DNA from: Cupriavidus gilardii
GTDB lineage: Bacteria; Pseudomonadota; Gammaproteobacteria; Burkholderiales; Burkholderiaceae
Direction of reading: 5' to 3'
DNA: 64,000 nucleotides
NCBI RefSeq assembly: GCF_008801915.1
Contig: NZ_VZOV01000003.1
Span: 280,426-344,425, forward strand
Numbering within the stretch: the first letter of the stretch is position 1; each line of letters opens with the position of its first letter. A program made the translations under genes and the position numbers. The notes beneath the pieces are model-generated. The model made no database searches and was not told the origin of the DNA. It worked only from the letters and a program-made list of their open reading frames with translations. Positions 17,910 to 27,900 of this stretch are shown piece after piece.

Positions 17910-17918
17910 TGTGGATAA
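17910..17918 (-). promoter_or_regulatory. Perfect DnaA box in repeat unit 4
   Basis: TGTGGATAA again, followed in phase by CTTTGTGAACAAG and GGTGTGGACAA, two weaker matches. The cluster of three in about 35 bases is the densest in the array. Confidence 0.6.
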
Positions 17919-18099
17919 CTTTGTGAACAAGCTGGTGTGGACAAATGGTAAGTGATTGACGCGTAAGAGAAATTCTTACATTGCTTAAAAAGTGATGTCC
18001 GGGAAAGTCATTAAGAATCAAAGGCTTGTGTCAAGCCCCACGAAACACGGGCCGTTTCAGGCACCCTACAGCGAAGGGCTTGACAGAGCGGTTATGCTG

Positions 18100-18111
18100 T
18101 GGACATGTCCA
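18100..18111. promoter_or_regulatory. 12-bp palindrome near a TTGACA before xseA
   Basis: TGGACATGTCCA is a perfect 12-bp palindrome. It begins 14 bases after TTGACA (18080-18085), so it would cover the -10 position of a promoter using that -35 box. No good -10 hexamer is visible, so this may be a controlled promoter or chance. Confidence 0.35.
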
Positions 18112-18139
18112 TCTGACGCCGCTTCGGAGGCGATTTGCC

Positions 18140-19525
18140 ATGTCTGAACCATTCTCGTTTCCGCCTTCGCCAGTCACCCGGACGGCACCCGGCGGGCGCG
18201 AAGTGATCCCGGTCGGCGAACTGAACCATGCGATCGCATCGGTACTCGAACGCAACTTTCCGTTGGCCTGGGTGCGTGGAGAAATTTCCAACCTGACGCG
18301 CGCGTCGAGCGGGCACTGGTATTTCTCGCTGAAGGATGCGCGTGCGCAGATCCGCTGCGTGATGTTTCGCGGACGAAACCAGCATGTCGACTTTCCGGTG
18401 CGCGAAGGCGAGGCCGTCGAAGTGCGTGCGCTGGTGTCGATGTACGAGGCGCGCGGCGAGGTCCAGCTCAATGTCGAAGCGATGCGGCGCGCCGGCGTCG
18501 GCAATCTGTACGAGGCCTTTCTGCGGCTGAAGGACAAGCTCGCACGCGATGGTCTGTTCGATCCCGCACGCAAGCGTCCGATTCCGTCCCATCCGCACAC
18601 GATCGGTGTCGTCACGTCGTTGCAGGCCGCGGCGCTGCGCGATGTGCTGACGACCTTGCGCCGGCGCGCGCCGCATATCCAGGTGCTGGTCTATCCGGTG
18701 CCGGTGCAGGGCGCGGGCGCCGCCGACAAGATCGCGGCGATGCTCGACACGGTCAGCGCGCGGGCCGAGTGCGACGTGGTGATCCTGTGCCGCGGCGGCG
18801 GCAGCATCGAGGACCTGTGGTCGTTCAACGAGGAAGTGGTTGCCCATGCCGTGGCCCGCTGCGCGCTGCCGGTGGTCTGCGGCGTCGGCCACGAAACCGA
18901 CTTCACCATTGCCGACTTCGTCGCCGACGTGCGCGCGCCGACGCCGACCGGCGCGGCGGAGCTGGTCAGCCCGGATCGCGCGCATCTGCTGGCGCAGGCC
19001 GCGCGTGCGCGCGACGCGCTCGGCCAATGCATGCGCCGCCAGCTCGAGCGGCGCGCCCAACATCTGGACTGGCTGGCGCGGCGCGTGCGCAGCCCGCAGG
19101 CGCAACTGCAGGAGCGGCGCGGACAGCTCGACAATCTCGCGCGACATCTGCGCGCGGCATGGCGCGACAACCTGGTGGCGCGCCGCCATCGGCTGCAGCT
19201 GTGGTCGATGCGCTGGCGCGCGCAACGTCCCGACGCAAGCGCAGGGCAAGCGGAACTTGCCCGACTGGTGACACGGATGCACGCCGCCAGCGAACGCCAG
19301 CACGAACGTGCCGCGCAGCGCCTGCATCGCGCCGCCGGTGCGCTCGAACTGCTGGCGCCGCAACGCACGCTCGAACGCGGCTATGCAGTGCTGCTGGACC
19401 CGCGCGGCAAGGCGCTGCGGGCCCCTTCGGAGTTGCGCGCCGGCGGCCGCCTCGAGGTCCATCTGGCCGAGGGCGTGGCCGATATCGGCATCGCCAGCGT
19501 GCAGGCCAAACTGCTCGATCTATAG
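18140..19525 (+). CDS. xseA: Exodeoxyribonuclease VII large subunit
   Basis: A 461-residue nuclease subunit that degrades single-stranded DNA from either end together with XseB. An OB-fold domain (about 15-115, [15 protein letters not shown] then [20 protein letters not shown]) precedes the catalytic domain with [34 protein letters not shown] near 217, and [20 protein letters not shown] near 253. A long coiled-coil region (about 285-420) and the C-terminal ERGYAVL motif complete the family pattern. The start at 18140 follows CGGAGG by nine bases; the upstream frame has no family similarity. Length is the usual 450-460. Confidence 0.95.
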   Translation: MSEPFSFPPSPVTRTAPGGREVIPVGELNHAIASVLERNFPLAWVRGEISNLTRASSGHWYFSLKDARAQIRCVMFRGRNQHVDFPVREGEAVEVRALVSMYEARGEVQLNVEAMRRAGVGNLYEAFLRLKDKLARDGLFDPARKRPIPSHPHTIGVVTSLQAAALRDVLTTLRRRAPHIQVLVYPVPVQGAGAADKIAAMLDTVSARAECDVVILCRGGGSIEDLWSFNEEVVAHAVARCALPVVCGVGHETDFTIADFVADVRAPTPTGAAELVSPDRAHLLAQAARARDALGQCMRRQLERRAQHLDWLARRVRSPQAQLQERRGQLDNLARHLRAAWRDNLVARRHRLQLWSMRWRAQRPDASAGQAELARLVTRMHAASERQHERAAQRLHRAAGALELLAPQRTLERGYAVLLDPRGKALRAPSELRAGGRLEVHLAEGVADIGIASVQAKLLDL

Positions 19526-19666
19526 GGCCTTCGGCAGGCGCCTGCGTGGACCCTTCGACGGGCGCCGCATCGTCGCGGCATCGGTTGCGAAACGGGGCCG
19601 CAGGGCCCGCCCGGCGGGGGGCCGTGGCCGCATACTGCCGCGCCCCGAAGGGGCTTTGCCGCTCGT

Positions 19667-19695
19667 TTGCGCCACTATGGCAAGTCACCTACAAT
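19667..19695 (+). promoter_or_regulatory. Sigma-70-like promoter of sodB
   Basis: TTGCGC (19667-19672), spacer of exactly 17 bases, TACAAT (19690-19695). Transcription would start near 19702, about 30 bases before the sodB ATG. Confidence 0.55.
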
Positions 19696-19732
19696 CGGTG
19701 TCTCCCGTCCCACAACCCACAGAGACAGAACA

Positions 19733-20314
19733 ATGGAACATACTCTCCCCCCGCTGCCGTACCCCCATGATGCGCTGGCCCCGCATATGTCCAAGGAGAC
19801 CTTGGAGTTCCATCACGACAAGCATCATCAGACGTACGTCACCAATCTGAACAATCTGATCAAGGGCACGGAATTCGAGAACGCGACCCTCGAAGAGATC
19901 GTCAAGAAGTCCTCCGGCGGCATCTTCAACAACGCCGCTCAGGTGTGGAACCACACCTTCTTCTGGAACTGCCTGAAGCCGCAAGGCGGCGGTCAGCCGA
20001 CCGGCCCGCTGGCCGACGCGATCAACGCCAAGTGGGGCTCGTTCGACAAGTTCAAGGAAGAGTTCACCAAGACCGCGGTCGGTACCTTCGGTTCGGGCTG
20101 GGCCTGGCTGGTCAAGAAGGCCGACGGTTCGCTGGACCTGGTGTCGACCTCGAACGCCGCCACCCCGCTGACCACCGACGCCAAGCCGCTTCTGACCTGC
20201 GACGTGTGGGAGCACGCCTACTACATCGACTACCGCAATGCCCGTCCGAAGTTCGTCGAGGCATTCTGGAACGTCGTGAACTGGGACTTCGTCAGCAAGA
20301 ACTTCGCTGGCTGA
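19733..20314 (+). CDS. sodB: Superoxide dismutase [Fe]
   Basis: A 193-residue cytoplasmic superoxide dismutase. Metal ligands are His27 (FHHDKHH), His74 (WNHTFFW), Asp157 and His161 ([11 protein letters not shown]). Gln70 in NNAAQVWNH is the Fe-type position for the active-site glutamine, so iron is more likely than manganese. The protein has the full length of the family and no signal peptide. Base use is slightly less GC-biased than its neighbours, as expected for a highly expressed gene. It has its own promoter and terminator, so it is monocistronic, although it follows xseA in the same direction. Confidence 0.97.
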   Translation: MEHTLPPLPYPHDALAPHMSKETLEFHHDKHHQTYVTNLNNLIKGTEFENATLEEIVKKSSGGIFNNAAQVWNHTFFWNCLKPQGGGQPTGPLADAINAKWGSFDKFKEEFTKTAVGTFGSGWAWLVKKADGSLDLVSTSNAATPLTTDAKPLLTCDVWEHAYYIDYRNARPKFVEAFWNVVNWDFVSKNFAG

Positions 20315-20346
20315 TCGACGACAGCGCGACTGTCCTTCGACGTGGC

Positions 20347-20377
20347 AAGGCCCTCCAACTGGAGGGCCTTGTTTTTT
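20347..20377 (+). terminator. sodB: Strong intrinsic terminator of sodB
   Basis: Perfect 10-bp stem AAGGCCCTCC (20347-20356) with GGAGGGCCTT (20361-20370), loop AACT, then GTTTTTT. It lies 32 bases after the stop codon. Confidence 0.95.
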
Positions 20378-20394
20378 GCTGGACGCCATTCGAC

Positions 20395-20480
20395 GACGGC
20401 GCTGTGGTTGCCGCGAAAGCGGGAATCCAGCGTCTTCGAAAGCCACTGGGTCCCCGCCTTCGGGGGACGACATGCCTGGG
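20395..20480. repeat. Dispersed palindromic repeat, family 1
   Basis: Contains GCGAAAGCGGGAATCCAGCG and GCCACTGGGTCCCCGCCTTC. Nearly the same two blocks occur at 47145-47225. It sits between the sodB terminator and the convergent Bug receptor gene. Confidence 0.75.
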
Positions 20481-21503
20481 TCAGTTCAGGCTCGCGCCCG
20501 ACTGCTTGACGATGCGCGCGTGCTTGTCCAGCTCGCTCTGGAAGAACGGCGCCGCCTGCTCCGGCGTGCTGCCGATGATCACCAGGCCTTGCGCGGCCAG
20601 GTTCTGCTGCACCGGCTTTTCATCGAGCGCGGCCTTGATCCTTGCCTGCAGGTCGGCCGCCTTGTCCTTCGCCAGGCCGGCCGGGCCGACGATCGCCAGC
20701 CAGGCGTCGAAGCTGTAGCGGGGCAGGCCGGACTCGGCCAGCGACGGCACGTCGGGCAGCATCGGAATGCGCTTCGGCGTCGATATCGCGATGGCCTTGA
20801 GCTTGCCGGCCTTCAGCTGCGGCAGCACGGCCGGCACCGTCAGGAAACCCATCTGCACCTGTCCGCCGAGCAGGTCGGTGGTGTAGTTGCCGGCGCCCTT
20901 GTACGGCACGTGGCGGACCTGAACCTTGGCCTCGCTGGCGAACAGTTCCGCGGCCAGATGCAGCACGGTGCCGTTGCCCGACGAGCCGTAGTTCAGCTGG
21001 TCGGGCTTGCTCCTGAGCAGCGCGATCAGTTCCTGCACGTTGTTGGCCGGCACCGAGGGATTGACCACCAGCACCAGCGGCAGCGTGCCGATCACCGTGA
21101 TCGGCGTGATGTCGCGCAGCGAGTCGAACGGCATCGCGCGGTAGATCGCGGGATTGATCACGTGGTTCGACGACACCAGGCCCAGCGTCAGCCCGTCCTT
21201 GGGCGCGCGCACGATCTGCTGCGTGCCCGGGATGCCGCCGGCGCCGGCGATGTTCTCGATCACGATCGGATGGCCGAGCTGACGGCCCATCGATTCGCTG
21301 AGCGCACGCGCCACCGCGTCGGCCTGCGAGCCCGGCTGGGTCGGCACGATCAGCCGCAGCGGCTTGCCGTCGGCCGATTGCGCGCTGGCCGGCGCGGCCA
21401 CCGACGCGGCGGCGATCGTCAGGGCCACGGTCAGCGCAGCGGTGCGGCGAAGGGGAAGGAAGGCGTGGCGCAGGCGGCCGACGGTGCGAAGGATGAGGGG
21501 CAT
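20481..21503 (-). CDS. Bug-family tripartite tricarboxylate transporter receptor
   Basis: A 340-residue periplasmic solute receptor of the Bug (Bordetella uptake gene, TctC) family. The signal peptide runs to about residue 42 (VAAPASAQ). The mature protein has PLRLIVPTQPGSQADAVARA, the two-lobed hinge motif GAGGIPGTQQIVRAPKDGLT, and NYGSSGNGTVLHLAAELFA with HVPYKGAGNYTTDLLGGQVQ, all typical. It should bind a carboxylate. No TctAB membrane genes are adjacent, which is usual for this expanded family in Bordetella and relatives. With the LysR gene and the aconitase-family gene upstream it forms a likely uptake-and-use locus for an unknown carboxylic acid. Start at 21503 gives the signal peptide directly. 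Confidence 0.9.
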   Translation of the reverse strand: MPLILRTVGRLRHAFLPLRRTAALTVALTIAAASVAAPASAQSADGKPLRLIVPTQPGSQADAVARALSESMGRQLGHPIVIENIAGAGGIPGTQQIVRAPKDGLTLGLVSSNHVINPAIYRAMPFDSLRDITPITVIGTLPLVLVVNPSVPANNVQELIALLRSKPDQLNYGSSGNGTVLHLAAELFASEAKVQVRHVPYKGAGNYTTDLLGGQVQMGFLTVPAVLPQLKAGKLKAIAISTPKRIPMLPDVPSLAESGLPRYSFDAWLAIVGPAGLAKDKAADLQARIKAALDEKPVQQNLAAQGLVIIGSTPEQAAPFFQSELDKHARIVKQSGASLN

Positions 21504-21654
21504 GCTGTCTCCGTTGTCGCGTGGCGGGAACCTGTCGACGGTTCCTCTGCGCGCCAGTCTAGAGCGGCCAGCCTGCGGGAAAGAAATGCTGTTGCGACGG
21601 ACCGGGTATCGCGTTCCGCGATATCGGTCCACAGAACGCCATCGGGGGCAACGG

Positions 21655-21708
21655 AAGTCAGCCGCGCTCGGACGTCAGCCGCCCTCGGAAGTCAGCCGCC
21701 CTCGGACG
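21655..21708. repeat. 17-bp tandem repeat over the LysR stop codon
   Basis: Three copies of GTCAGCCGC(G/C)CTCGGA(C/A), starting at about 21657, 21674 and 21691. The third contains the TCA that is the stop of the minus-strand LysR gene. Since 17 is not a multiple of three, each unit carries a copy of the coding end plus stop (Gly-Gly-stop) in a new frame. Confidence 0.6.
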
Positions 21709-22606
21709 GCCCCGCCGGCGGCTCGGCCCGCAACGCCGCGATCAGCGCTTCCACCGCCCGCAGCCGCGGCGTCTTGCGCGGCGCGTAGACGCGCAGTTCG
21801 CGCTGCCGCCACGGCTCGTCCAGCGGCACGCGCACGAAGCCGCGTGTGCCGGCATAGGCCGTGGTCGCGCTATGCGGAATCACCGCCAGGCCCAGCCCCG
21901 CCTCGACCATCCGGCAGGCGGCCTCGAAGCTCGACACCGCCACGCTTTGCCGCATCGGCAGGCCCGCTTCGGCGGCGCGATCGCGCAGCTCGGTATCGAG
22001 CGCCCCGCCTTGCTGCACGATCACCAGCGGATACTGCAGGACCTCGGCGTAGCGCAGTCCCGTGCGCGCCGCCAGCGCATGGCCGGCCGGCAGCAGCACC
22101 ATCAGCGGGTCCTGCGCGAAGTGCCACGATTCGAGCCCGCGCGCGCCGTCGATCGCCACGCCGACGCCGACGTCGGCATGATCGGCGAGGCAGGCGCGCA
22201 GCGTCTCGCTGGTGGAGCGCTCGTGCAACGCGATATCGACGTGCGGATGGCTGGCGCGGAAGGCGTGCAGCCGCTCGGGCAGGAAACCGACGATCGACGA
22301 CGGGCTGGCCGACAGACGCACGGTGCCGGCCACCTGATCGCCGAGGTCCTGCACCTCGCGGGCGAACGCGGCGATGTCCTCGTTCAGCTTGCGGCCCAGT
22401 TCGAGCGCACGCACGCCGGCCTCGGTCAGCGCCACGCCGGATGGCGAGCGCACCAGCAGCGTCACGCCCAGGCTGCGTTCAAGGTCGGCGATCCGGCGGC
22501 TCAGCGCCGATTGCGCGATGTGTTCGGTTTCCGCGGCGCGCTTGATGGAGCCTTCCCGCGCGGCGGCGAGAAAGAGCTGGATGCTGACGGGGTCGATGCG
22601 GTGCAT
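21692..22606 (-). CDS. LysR-family transcriptional regulator
   Basis: A 304-residue LysR-type regulator with the helix-turn-helix at about 5-62 (SIQLFLAAAREGSIKRAAE, SALSRRIADLERSLGVTLL) and an effector domain from about 92 (VRLSASPSSIVGFLPERL). It lies between the Bug receptor gene (same strand, downstream) and the divergent aconitase-family gene, and so probably controls one or both. The start at 22606 gives the standard MHRIDPVSIQLFLAAA N-terminus; the longer frame is excluded because its extension is unlike the family. Confidence 0.9.
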   Translation of the reverse strand: MHRIDPVSIQLFLAAAREGSIKRAAETEHIAQSALSRRIADLERSLGVTLLVRSPSGVALTEAGVRALELGRKLNEDIAAFAREVQDLGDQVAGTVRLSASPSSIVGFLPERLHAFRASHPHVDIALHERSTSETLRACLADHADVGVGVAIDGARGLESWHFAQDPLMVLLPAGHALAARTGLRYAEVLQYPLVIVQQGGALDTELRDRAAEAGLPMRQSVAVSSFEAACRMVEAGLGLAVIPHSATTAYAGTRGFVRVPLDEPWRQRELRVYAPRKTPRLRAVEALIAALRAEPPAGPSEGG

Positions 22607-22863
22607 GAGCGGTGTATGGAAGCGGGGCTTCGTATCGGACGGCCGGCGCAAGTGTCCCGCAAAACCGTCGGGCGGGACAAGGCGGCCGGCCCGGCATGCC
22701 ATTGTCTGCCGGGCCTGACCGCAGGTTTACCCGGATATCTCTGCCGAAGATAGCCCCGATGCCGCATCGGCGCTTGGCCGTCGCGCGGCGCAGCGCGTAG
22801 ATTCGGTGATTTTCGGCACTACGTACTGTGCTGGTGCTTACCGACAAGACCGGAGAAGACCCG

Positions 22864-24876
22864 ATGGACCGCCTGCAGATCGATGGCCGCATTCTGTTTC
22901 TTGCCGATTGCCCGCGGACCATCGAACGGCAGTTGCGCGGCGAGGCGCTGACGCTGGAGCAGGTCGGCGGGCTGCGCGACGATGTCTCGACCGACGAGAT
23001 CACCCCGGTACCGATCCTGACCCATTTCGACGACCAGCTCGGGCGCTATCCCTATACCGGCTTTCGCGCGGGCGGCGCCCAGCCGATCGGCGCCGATGCG
23101 ATCCGGCAGGGCGGCTTTGCCGTGACCGTCGCCGGCAACCGCTACGGCAAGGGCTCGTCGCGCGAGCACAGCCCGGCGGCCGAGAAACTGGCCGGCATCC
23201 GGCTGGTGATTGCCCGCAGCTTCGAGCGGATCTACCGGCAGAACGCCGACAATATCGGCCTGCTGACATCGACCGACTTCGGCCTGATTCCCCGGCTGCA
23301 GGCTGGCGAGGCGATTCCCCTCGAGGAACTGCTGGCCGGCCGCGATGCACTGGCGGCGCAGATCCTGCGCGAGGGCGGCCTGCTGCGCTTCGGCCAGCGG
23401 CATCTGCGGGGCCTCGCCGGAGACGGCGCGCCAGCGGTGCGGCCCACGCAGCCAACGCAGCCGGCCGCGGATCGGCCGCGCACGCTGTTCGAGAAGATCG
23501 TCGCCCGCCATGCGATCGCGACCGAAGTCACGCCGGCCGAACCCGCTCCGGGCGACGGCATCTTCGTGCGAGCCGACTGGCGCTTCATCCACGAGTACTA
23601 CACCGGCATGGCGGCCCATATGCTGCATGCCGCGCTGGGCCGGCCGCTGGCATTGCACGCGCCCGAGCGCGTCGTCGTGTTCGAGGACCACACCTCGTAT
23701 GTCGAGCAAAGCCCGGCCCATCTGCGCGGCGGCCTGGTGCGGAACGTCGTGCAGATGCGCGACGCCCAGCGGCGTTTCGTCGCGGACTACGCGCTGCGGT
23801 TCCACCGGACGTTGACCGAGGACGAGGCGCTGCGCGACGACGGCAGCAATGTCGCCGGCATCTCGCACGCGATGATGGCCGAGCATTACGCGCTGCCGGG
23901 GCAGCTGGTGGTCGGTACCGACTCGCACACGCCGCACAGCGGCGCGCTCGGCTGCGTGGCGTTCGGCGTCGGCACGACCGACATGGCCAACGCCTTCGTG
24001 ACCGGCGCGGTGCGCATGACGTTGCCCGCGTCGTTGCGGATCGTGCTGGACGGTGCGTTGCCGGCCGGCGTGACGGCCAAGGACGTGGTGCTGCATCTGC
24101 TGGCCTTGCCGGCGATCCGTGGCGGCACGGGCGTTGGCAAGGTATTCGAGTTCACCGGTCCGGTGGTGTCGGCGCTGTCGACCGACGAACGCGCGACGCT
24201 GACCAATATGTGCGCCGAGCTCGGCGGCTTCACCGGCATCGTCGCGCCCGATGCGGAGACGGTGCGCTTCCTGAAGGACCGGCGCGGCATCGATTTCACG
24301 GTCGAGCCGTGGATGCATAGCGACGACGGCGCCGACTATGCCGCGACGATCCACGTCGATTGCAGCGGCCTGGCGCCGATGGTGGCGCGGCCGGGCGATC
24401 CCGGCAACGGCCTGGCGCTGTCCGGTCTGACCGAGCCGGTACGGATCGACATCGCCTACGGCGGCTCGTGCACGGCCGGCAAGCGCGAGGACTTCGACCA
24501 CTATCATGCGGTGCTGCGCTGGGCCGCCGAGCGCGGGCTGCGGGTGCCGGCCGGCGTCACGCTGTATCTGCAGTTCGGCACGACGGCGGTGCGCGACTAC
24601 TGCATCGCCCAGGGCTATCTGGAGGCGTTCGACGCGGTCGGCGCGACGATCCTGCAGCCTTCCTGCGGCGCCTGCGCGAACTGCGGGCCGGGTTCGTCGA
24701 CGGCGGCCGAGCAGGTCACGGTCAGCTCGATCAATCGCAATTTCCCCGGCCGTTCGGGGCCGGGGCAGGTGTGGCTGGCCAGTCCGCCGACGGTGGCGGC
24801 CAGCGCGATTGCGGGGCGGCTGCTGTCGTTCGATGATTTGCGGGCGCAGTTCGGCGAGCCGCGGCGCACGGCGTAG
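22864..24876 (+). CDS. Single-chain aconitase/isopropylmalate-dehydratase family enzyme, swivel domain first
   Basis: A 670-residue [4Fe-4S] hydro-lyase of the aconitase superfamily. Residues 1-175 are the swivel (LeuD-like) domain, with DEITPVPILTHF near 44 and GNRYGKGSSREHSPAA near 91-106. After a Pro/Thr linker (about 190-210) comes the catalytic LeuC-like part: VGTDSHTPHSGALGCVAFG near 349, GGSCTAGKREDFDHY near 530 (first cluster Cys) and PSCGACANCGPG near 598 (other two). In ordinary fused aconitases the swivel is at the C-terminus, so the domain order is reversed. Substrate is unknown: a 2-hydroxyacid related to malate or citrate is likely. ATG at 22864 is preceded by GGAGAAG; GTG at 22828 is possible. 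Divergent from a LysR gene. Confidence 0.85.
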   Translation: MDRLQIDGRILFLADCPRTIERQLRGEALTLEQVGGLRDDVSTDEITPVPILTHFDDQLGRYPYTGFRAGGAQPIGADAIRQGGFAVTVAGNRYGKGSSREHSPAAEKLAGIRLVIARSFERIYRQNADNIGLLTSTDFGLIPRLQAGEAIPLEELLAGRDALAAQILREGGLLRFGQRHLRGLAGDGAPAVRPTQPTQPAADRPRTLFEKIVARHAIATEVTPAEPAPGDGIFVRADWRFIHEYYTGMAAHMLHAALGRPLALHAPERVVVFEDHTSYVEQSPAHLRGGLVRNVVQMRDAQRRFVADYALRFHRTLTEDEALRDDGSNVAGISHAMMAEHYALPGQLVVGTDSHTPHSGALGCVAFGVGTTDMANAFVTGAVRMTLPASLRIVLDGALPAGVTAKDVVLHLLALPAIRGGTGVGKVFEFTGPVVSALSTDERATLTNMCAELGGFTGIVAPDAETVRFLKDRRGIDFTVEPWMHSDDGADYAATIHVDCSGLAPMVARPGDPGNGLALSGLTEPVRIDIAYGGSCTAGKREDFDHYHAVLRWAAERGLRVPAGVTLYLQFGTTAVRDYCIAQGYLEAFDAVGATILQPSCGACANCGPGSSTAAEQVTVSSINRNFPGRSGPGQVWLASPPTVAASAIAGRLLSFDDLRAQFGEPRRTA

Positions 24877-24904
24877 CAGGGCGTCTTCAATTGCCGAAAA
24901 GCGC

Positions 24905-24985
24905 TGCCGTCTCCAGGAAGGCGGGGACCCAGTAGCGTTCAAAGACGCTGGGGTCCCGCTTTCGCGGGGACGGCGATCTGAGGCT
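24905..24985. repeat. Dispersed palindromic repeat, family 1, opposite orientation
   Basis: Contains GGCGGGGACCCAGTAGCGTT and CGCTGGGGTCCCGCTTTCGC, the complement of the blocks at 20405 and 47165. It fills the gap between the convergent aconitase-family and oxidoreductase genes and may act as a bidirectional terminator. Confidence 0.75.
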
Positions 24986-24999
24986 TCAGACCCTCCGCA

Positions 25000-27900
25000 T
25001 CAGGCTGCAGCGCGTTCGCCATCCTCGACAGCGCCGCCGCGATAACGCGCCATCAGCTCGGCGCGCCGCTGCGCCGCCTTGCGCATGCTCGCTTCCTTGA
25101 CCGGCCCGAAGCCGCGGATATCGTCGGGCAGGTTGGCAAGGGCCAGGGCGGTGTCGAAACGATCGGCATCCAGGCTGCGCGCGAACTCGTCGACCATCGC
25201 CAGATACTCGTCCACCAGCCGCCGTTCCTCGCGGCGCTCGGCCGTGCGCCCGAAGGGGTCGAGCGGCGTGCCGCGCAGTCCTTTCAGCCTGGCGAGCAGC
25301 CGGAACAGCGTCATCGTGCGCGGGCCGAAGCGGCGCTTGGTGGGGCGCTTGAGCGGCCGGCCGTTGCGCGTCTCGCCGGACAGCAGCGGCGGCGCCAGCC
25401 AGAAGTTGAGCTGATAATCGCGGCCGGGCTCGCCGTCGAACTGCGCGCGCAGCTTGTCGAGGAAGGCCGGATCGGCGTACAGCCGCGCGACCTCGTATTC
25501 GTCCTTGTAGGCCATCAGCTTGGCCAGGTTGCGCGCAACGGCCTCGGTCAGCGGCAGCTTGCGGTCGGCGCCGAGCGCCAGCTCCGCCTGCCGTACCTTG
25601 TCGACGGCGGCCAGATAGCGCACGGCATAGGCGTCGTTCTGGTAGGCGCGCAGCAGCGCGGCGCGGTCCTGGATCAAGCGGTCGAGCGTCTGCGGAAGCG
25701 GCAGCACCTGCGTCGATGCCGCCCCGGTCTGGCGCGAAACGTTGCCGCTGCCGCCGAGCGCCGCGCTTACCGCCGTCTCGCCTCGATGCGCCAGCGCGCG
25801 GCCCCAGCCGAAGGCCAGCAGGTTCTTCTGCACGGCGACGCCGTTCAGCGTGATCGCGCGCGTCAGCGCCGCCAGCGACAGCGGCACCCAGCCGCGCTGC
25901 CACGCGAAGCCGAGCAGCAGCGGATTGGCGAAGATCGCATCGCCCAGCAGCCTGACGGCCCATGCGTTCGCGTCGATGAAGGCGCAAGCCTCGCCGACGT
26001 TGTCGCGCAGGTCCTGCTCGGCCGAGGCGCCGGGGAAGCGCCATTTCGGGTTGGCAATCAGGTCGGCGGTCGGCGTGCGCGCGCTGTTGATGGCCGCGGC
26101 GGTCACGTCGCGCCGGACCTTGGACAGCACCTCGGCCGAGGCCGACACGATCGCATCGCAGCCGATCACCAGCCTCGCTTCGCCCGTGGCGACGCGCGTG
26201 GCATGCAGCCCCTGCGGCGTGGCGGCGATCTGCACATGGCTGAGCACCGCGCCGCCCTTCTGCGCGAGGCCCGCCATGTCGAGCACCGTGACGCCCTTGC
26301 CTTCGAGATGCGCGGCCATGCCGAGGATGCCGCCGATCGTCACCACGCCGGTGCCGCCGACGCCGGTCACGACGATGCCGTAGGCCCGTTCCAGCGCCGG
26401 CAGCGTCGGCAAGGGCAGGGCGTCCAGATCGATCGCGTCCGACTTTCCCCCCGGCGTTCCGGCGGCCGCCGGCTTGCGCACCTGCGCACCCTCGGCCGTC
26501 ACGAAGCTCGGACAGAAGCCGTTCAGGCACGAGAAGTCCTTGTTGCACGACGACTGGTTGATCTTGCGCTTGGTGCCGAGCTCGGTTTCCAGCGGTTCGA
26601 CCGACAGGCAGTTCGACTGCACCGAGCAGTCGCCGCAGCCTTCGCAGACCGCGTCGTGGATGAAGGCGCGCCGCGCCGGATCGGGATAGTCGCCGCGCTT
26701 GCGCCGGCGGCGCTTCTCGGTCGCGCAGGTCTGGTCGTAGATCAGCACGGTGACGCCTGGCGTGTCGCGCAGGTGCCGCTGCACGTCGTCGAGCTGGTCG
26801 CGGTGATGCACGGCGATGCCGACTGGCAGCCCGCCGCCGCCGGCGTACTTGTCGGGTTCGTCGGTGACGACGACGATCTCGCGCGCCCCTTCGGCCAGCA
26901 CCTGATGCGCGATGCGCGGCACGGTCAGCACGCCGTCGACCGGCTGGCCGCCGGTCATCGCCACCGCGTCGTTGAACAGCACCTTGTAGGTGATATTGGC
27001 CTTCGCCGCGATCGCCGCGCGGATCGCCAGCAGGCCCGAATGGAAGTAGGTGCCGTCGCCCAGATTGACGAACACGTGCTTCTCGTCGGTGAAATGCATC
27101 TGGCCGGTCCACGCCACGCCTTCGCCGCCCATCTGGCTGAAGGTGTCGGTATTGCGGTCCATCCACATCGCCATGTAGTGGCAGCCGATGCCGGCCAGCG
27201 CTCGCGAGCCCTCGGGCACGCGCGTCGACGTGTTGTGCGGGCAGCCCGAGCAGAACCACGGCTTGCGCTCGACCGACAGCCGCGGACGGGCCGCGTCGCG
27301 CTCCTTGGCCTCGATCAGCGCGACGCGCGCCGCGATGCGCGCGCGCACGTCGTCCGGCAGATCGGCCTTGTCGAGCCGGCGCGCGATCGCCTTGGCGATG
27401 ATCGCCGGCGACAGCTCGTAGTGCGCGGGCAGCAGCCAGCTGCCGCGCGGCACCGACCATTCGCCGCCCTCGTTGTCGCGCTCGTCGAACTTGCCGAACA
27501 CGCGCGGGCGCACGTCGTCGCGCCAGTTGTACAGCTCTTCCTTCAACGCGTATTCGAGGATCTGGCGCTTTTCCTCGACCACCAGGATCTCGTCGAGACC
27601 GGTGGCGAACTCCCGCGCGTCCTGCGCGTCGAGCGGCCACACGCAGCCGACCTTCATCACGCGGATGCCGATGCGGGCGCAGGTTTCATCGTCCAGGCCC
27701 AGGTCCGCCAGTGCCTGACGCACATCGAGATAGGCCTTGCCCGCGGTCATGATGCCGAAGCGCGCCCGCGGCGAATCGACGACCACGCGGTTCAGCCTGT
27801 TGGCGCGCACATAGGCCAGCGCCGCGTACCACTTGTGGTCCAGCAGCCGCGCTTCCTGCGCCAGCGGCGGATCGGGCCAGCGGATATTGAGCCCACCCTC

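Larger units (their letters stand above)
17285..18000. repeat. Four degenerate 170-220-bp repeats with DnaA-box-like motifs
   Basis: The 960-base gap between exbB and xseA holds no recognisable gene but four related units. Each has, in order, TTTCCACA- or TGTCCACA-like sequence, one or two TTGTGGA/TGTGGA motifs, CTTGAT or GATTGAC, and CTGC(C/T)TAAAAA. The last motif is at 17401, 17585, 17757 and 17981, so periods are 184, 172 and 224. Exact TGTGGATAA (complement of the DnaA box TTATCCACA) occurs at 17699-17707 and 17910-17918; near matches include TGTGGATCG, TGTGAACAA and TGTGGACAA. The distance from TTGAT to TAAAA is always 28-30 bases. Confidence 0.7.

Noticed and set aside
17285..18000. 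Chromosomal origin oriC
   Set aside because: DnaA boxes are present, but the usual origin neighbours (dnaA, dnaN, rpmH, mnmG, parAB) are absent and the boxes are mostly degenerate. Kept only as a DnaA-related candidate.
18080..18108. Ordinary sigma-70 promoter for xseA using TTGACA
   Set aside because: At 16-18 bases the -10 positions read GACATG, ACATGT or CATGTC, none close to TATAAT. Only the palindrome is reported.
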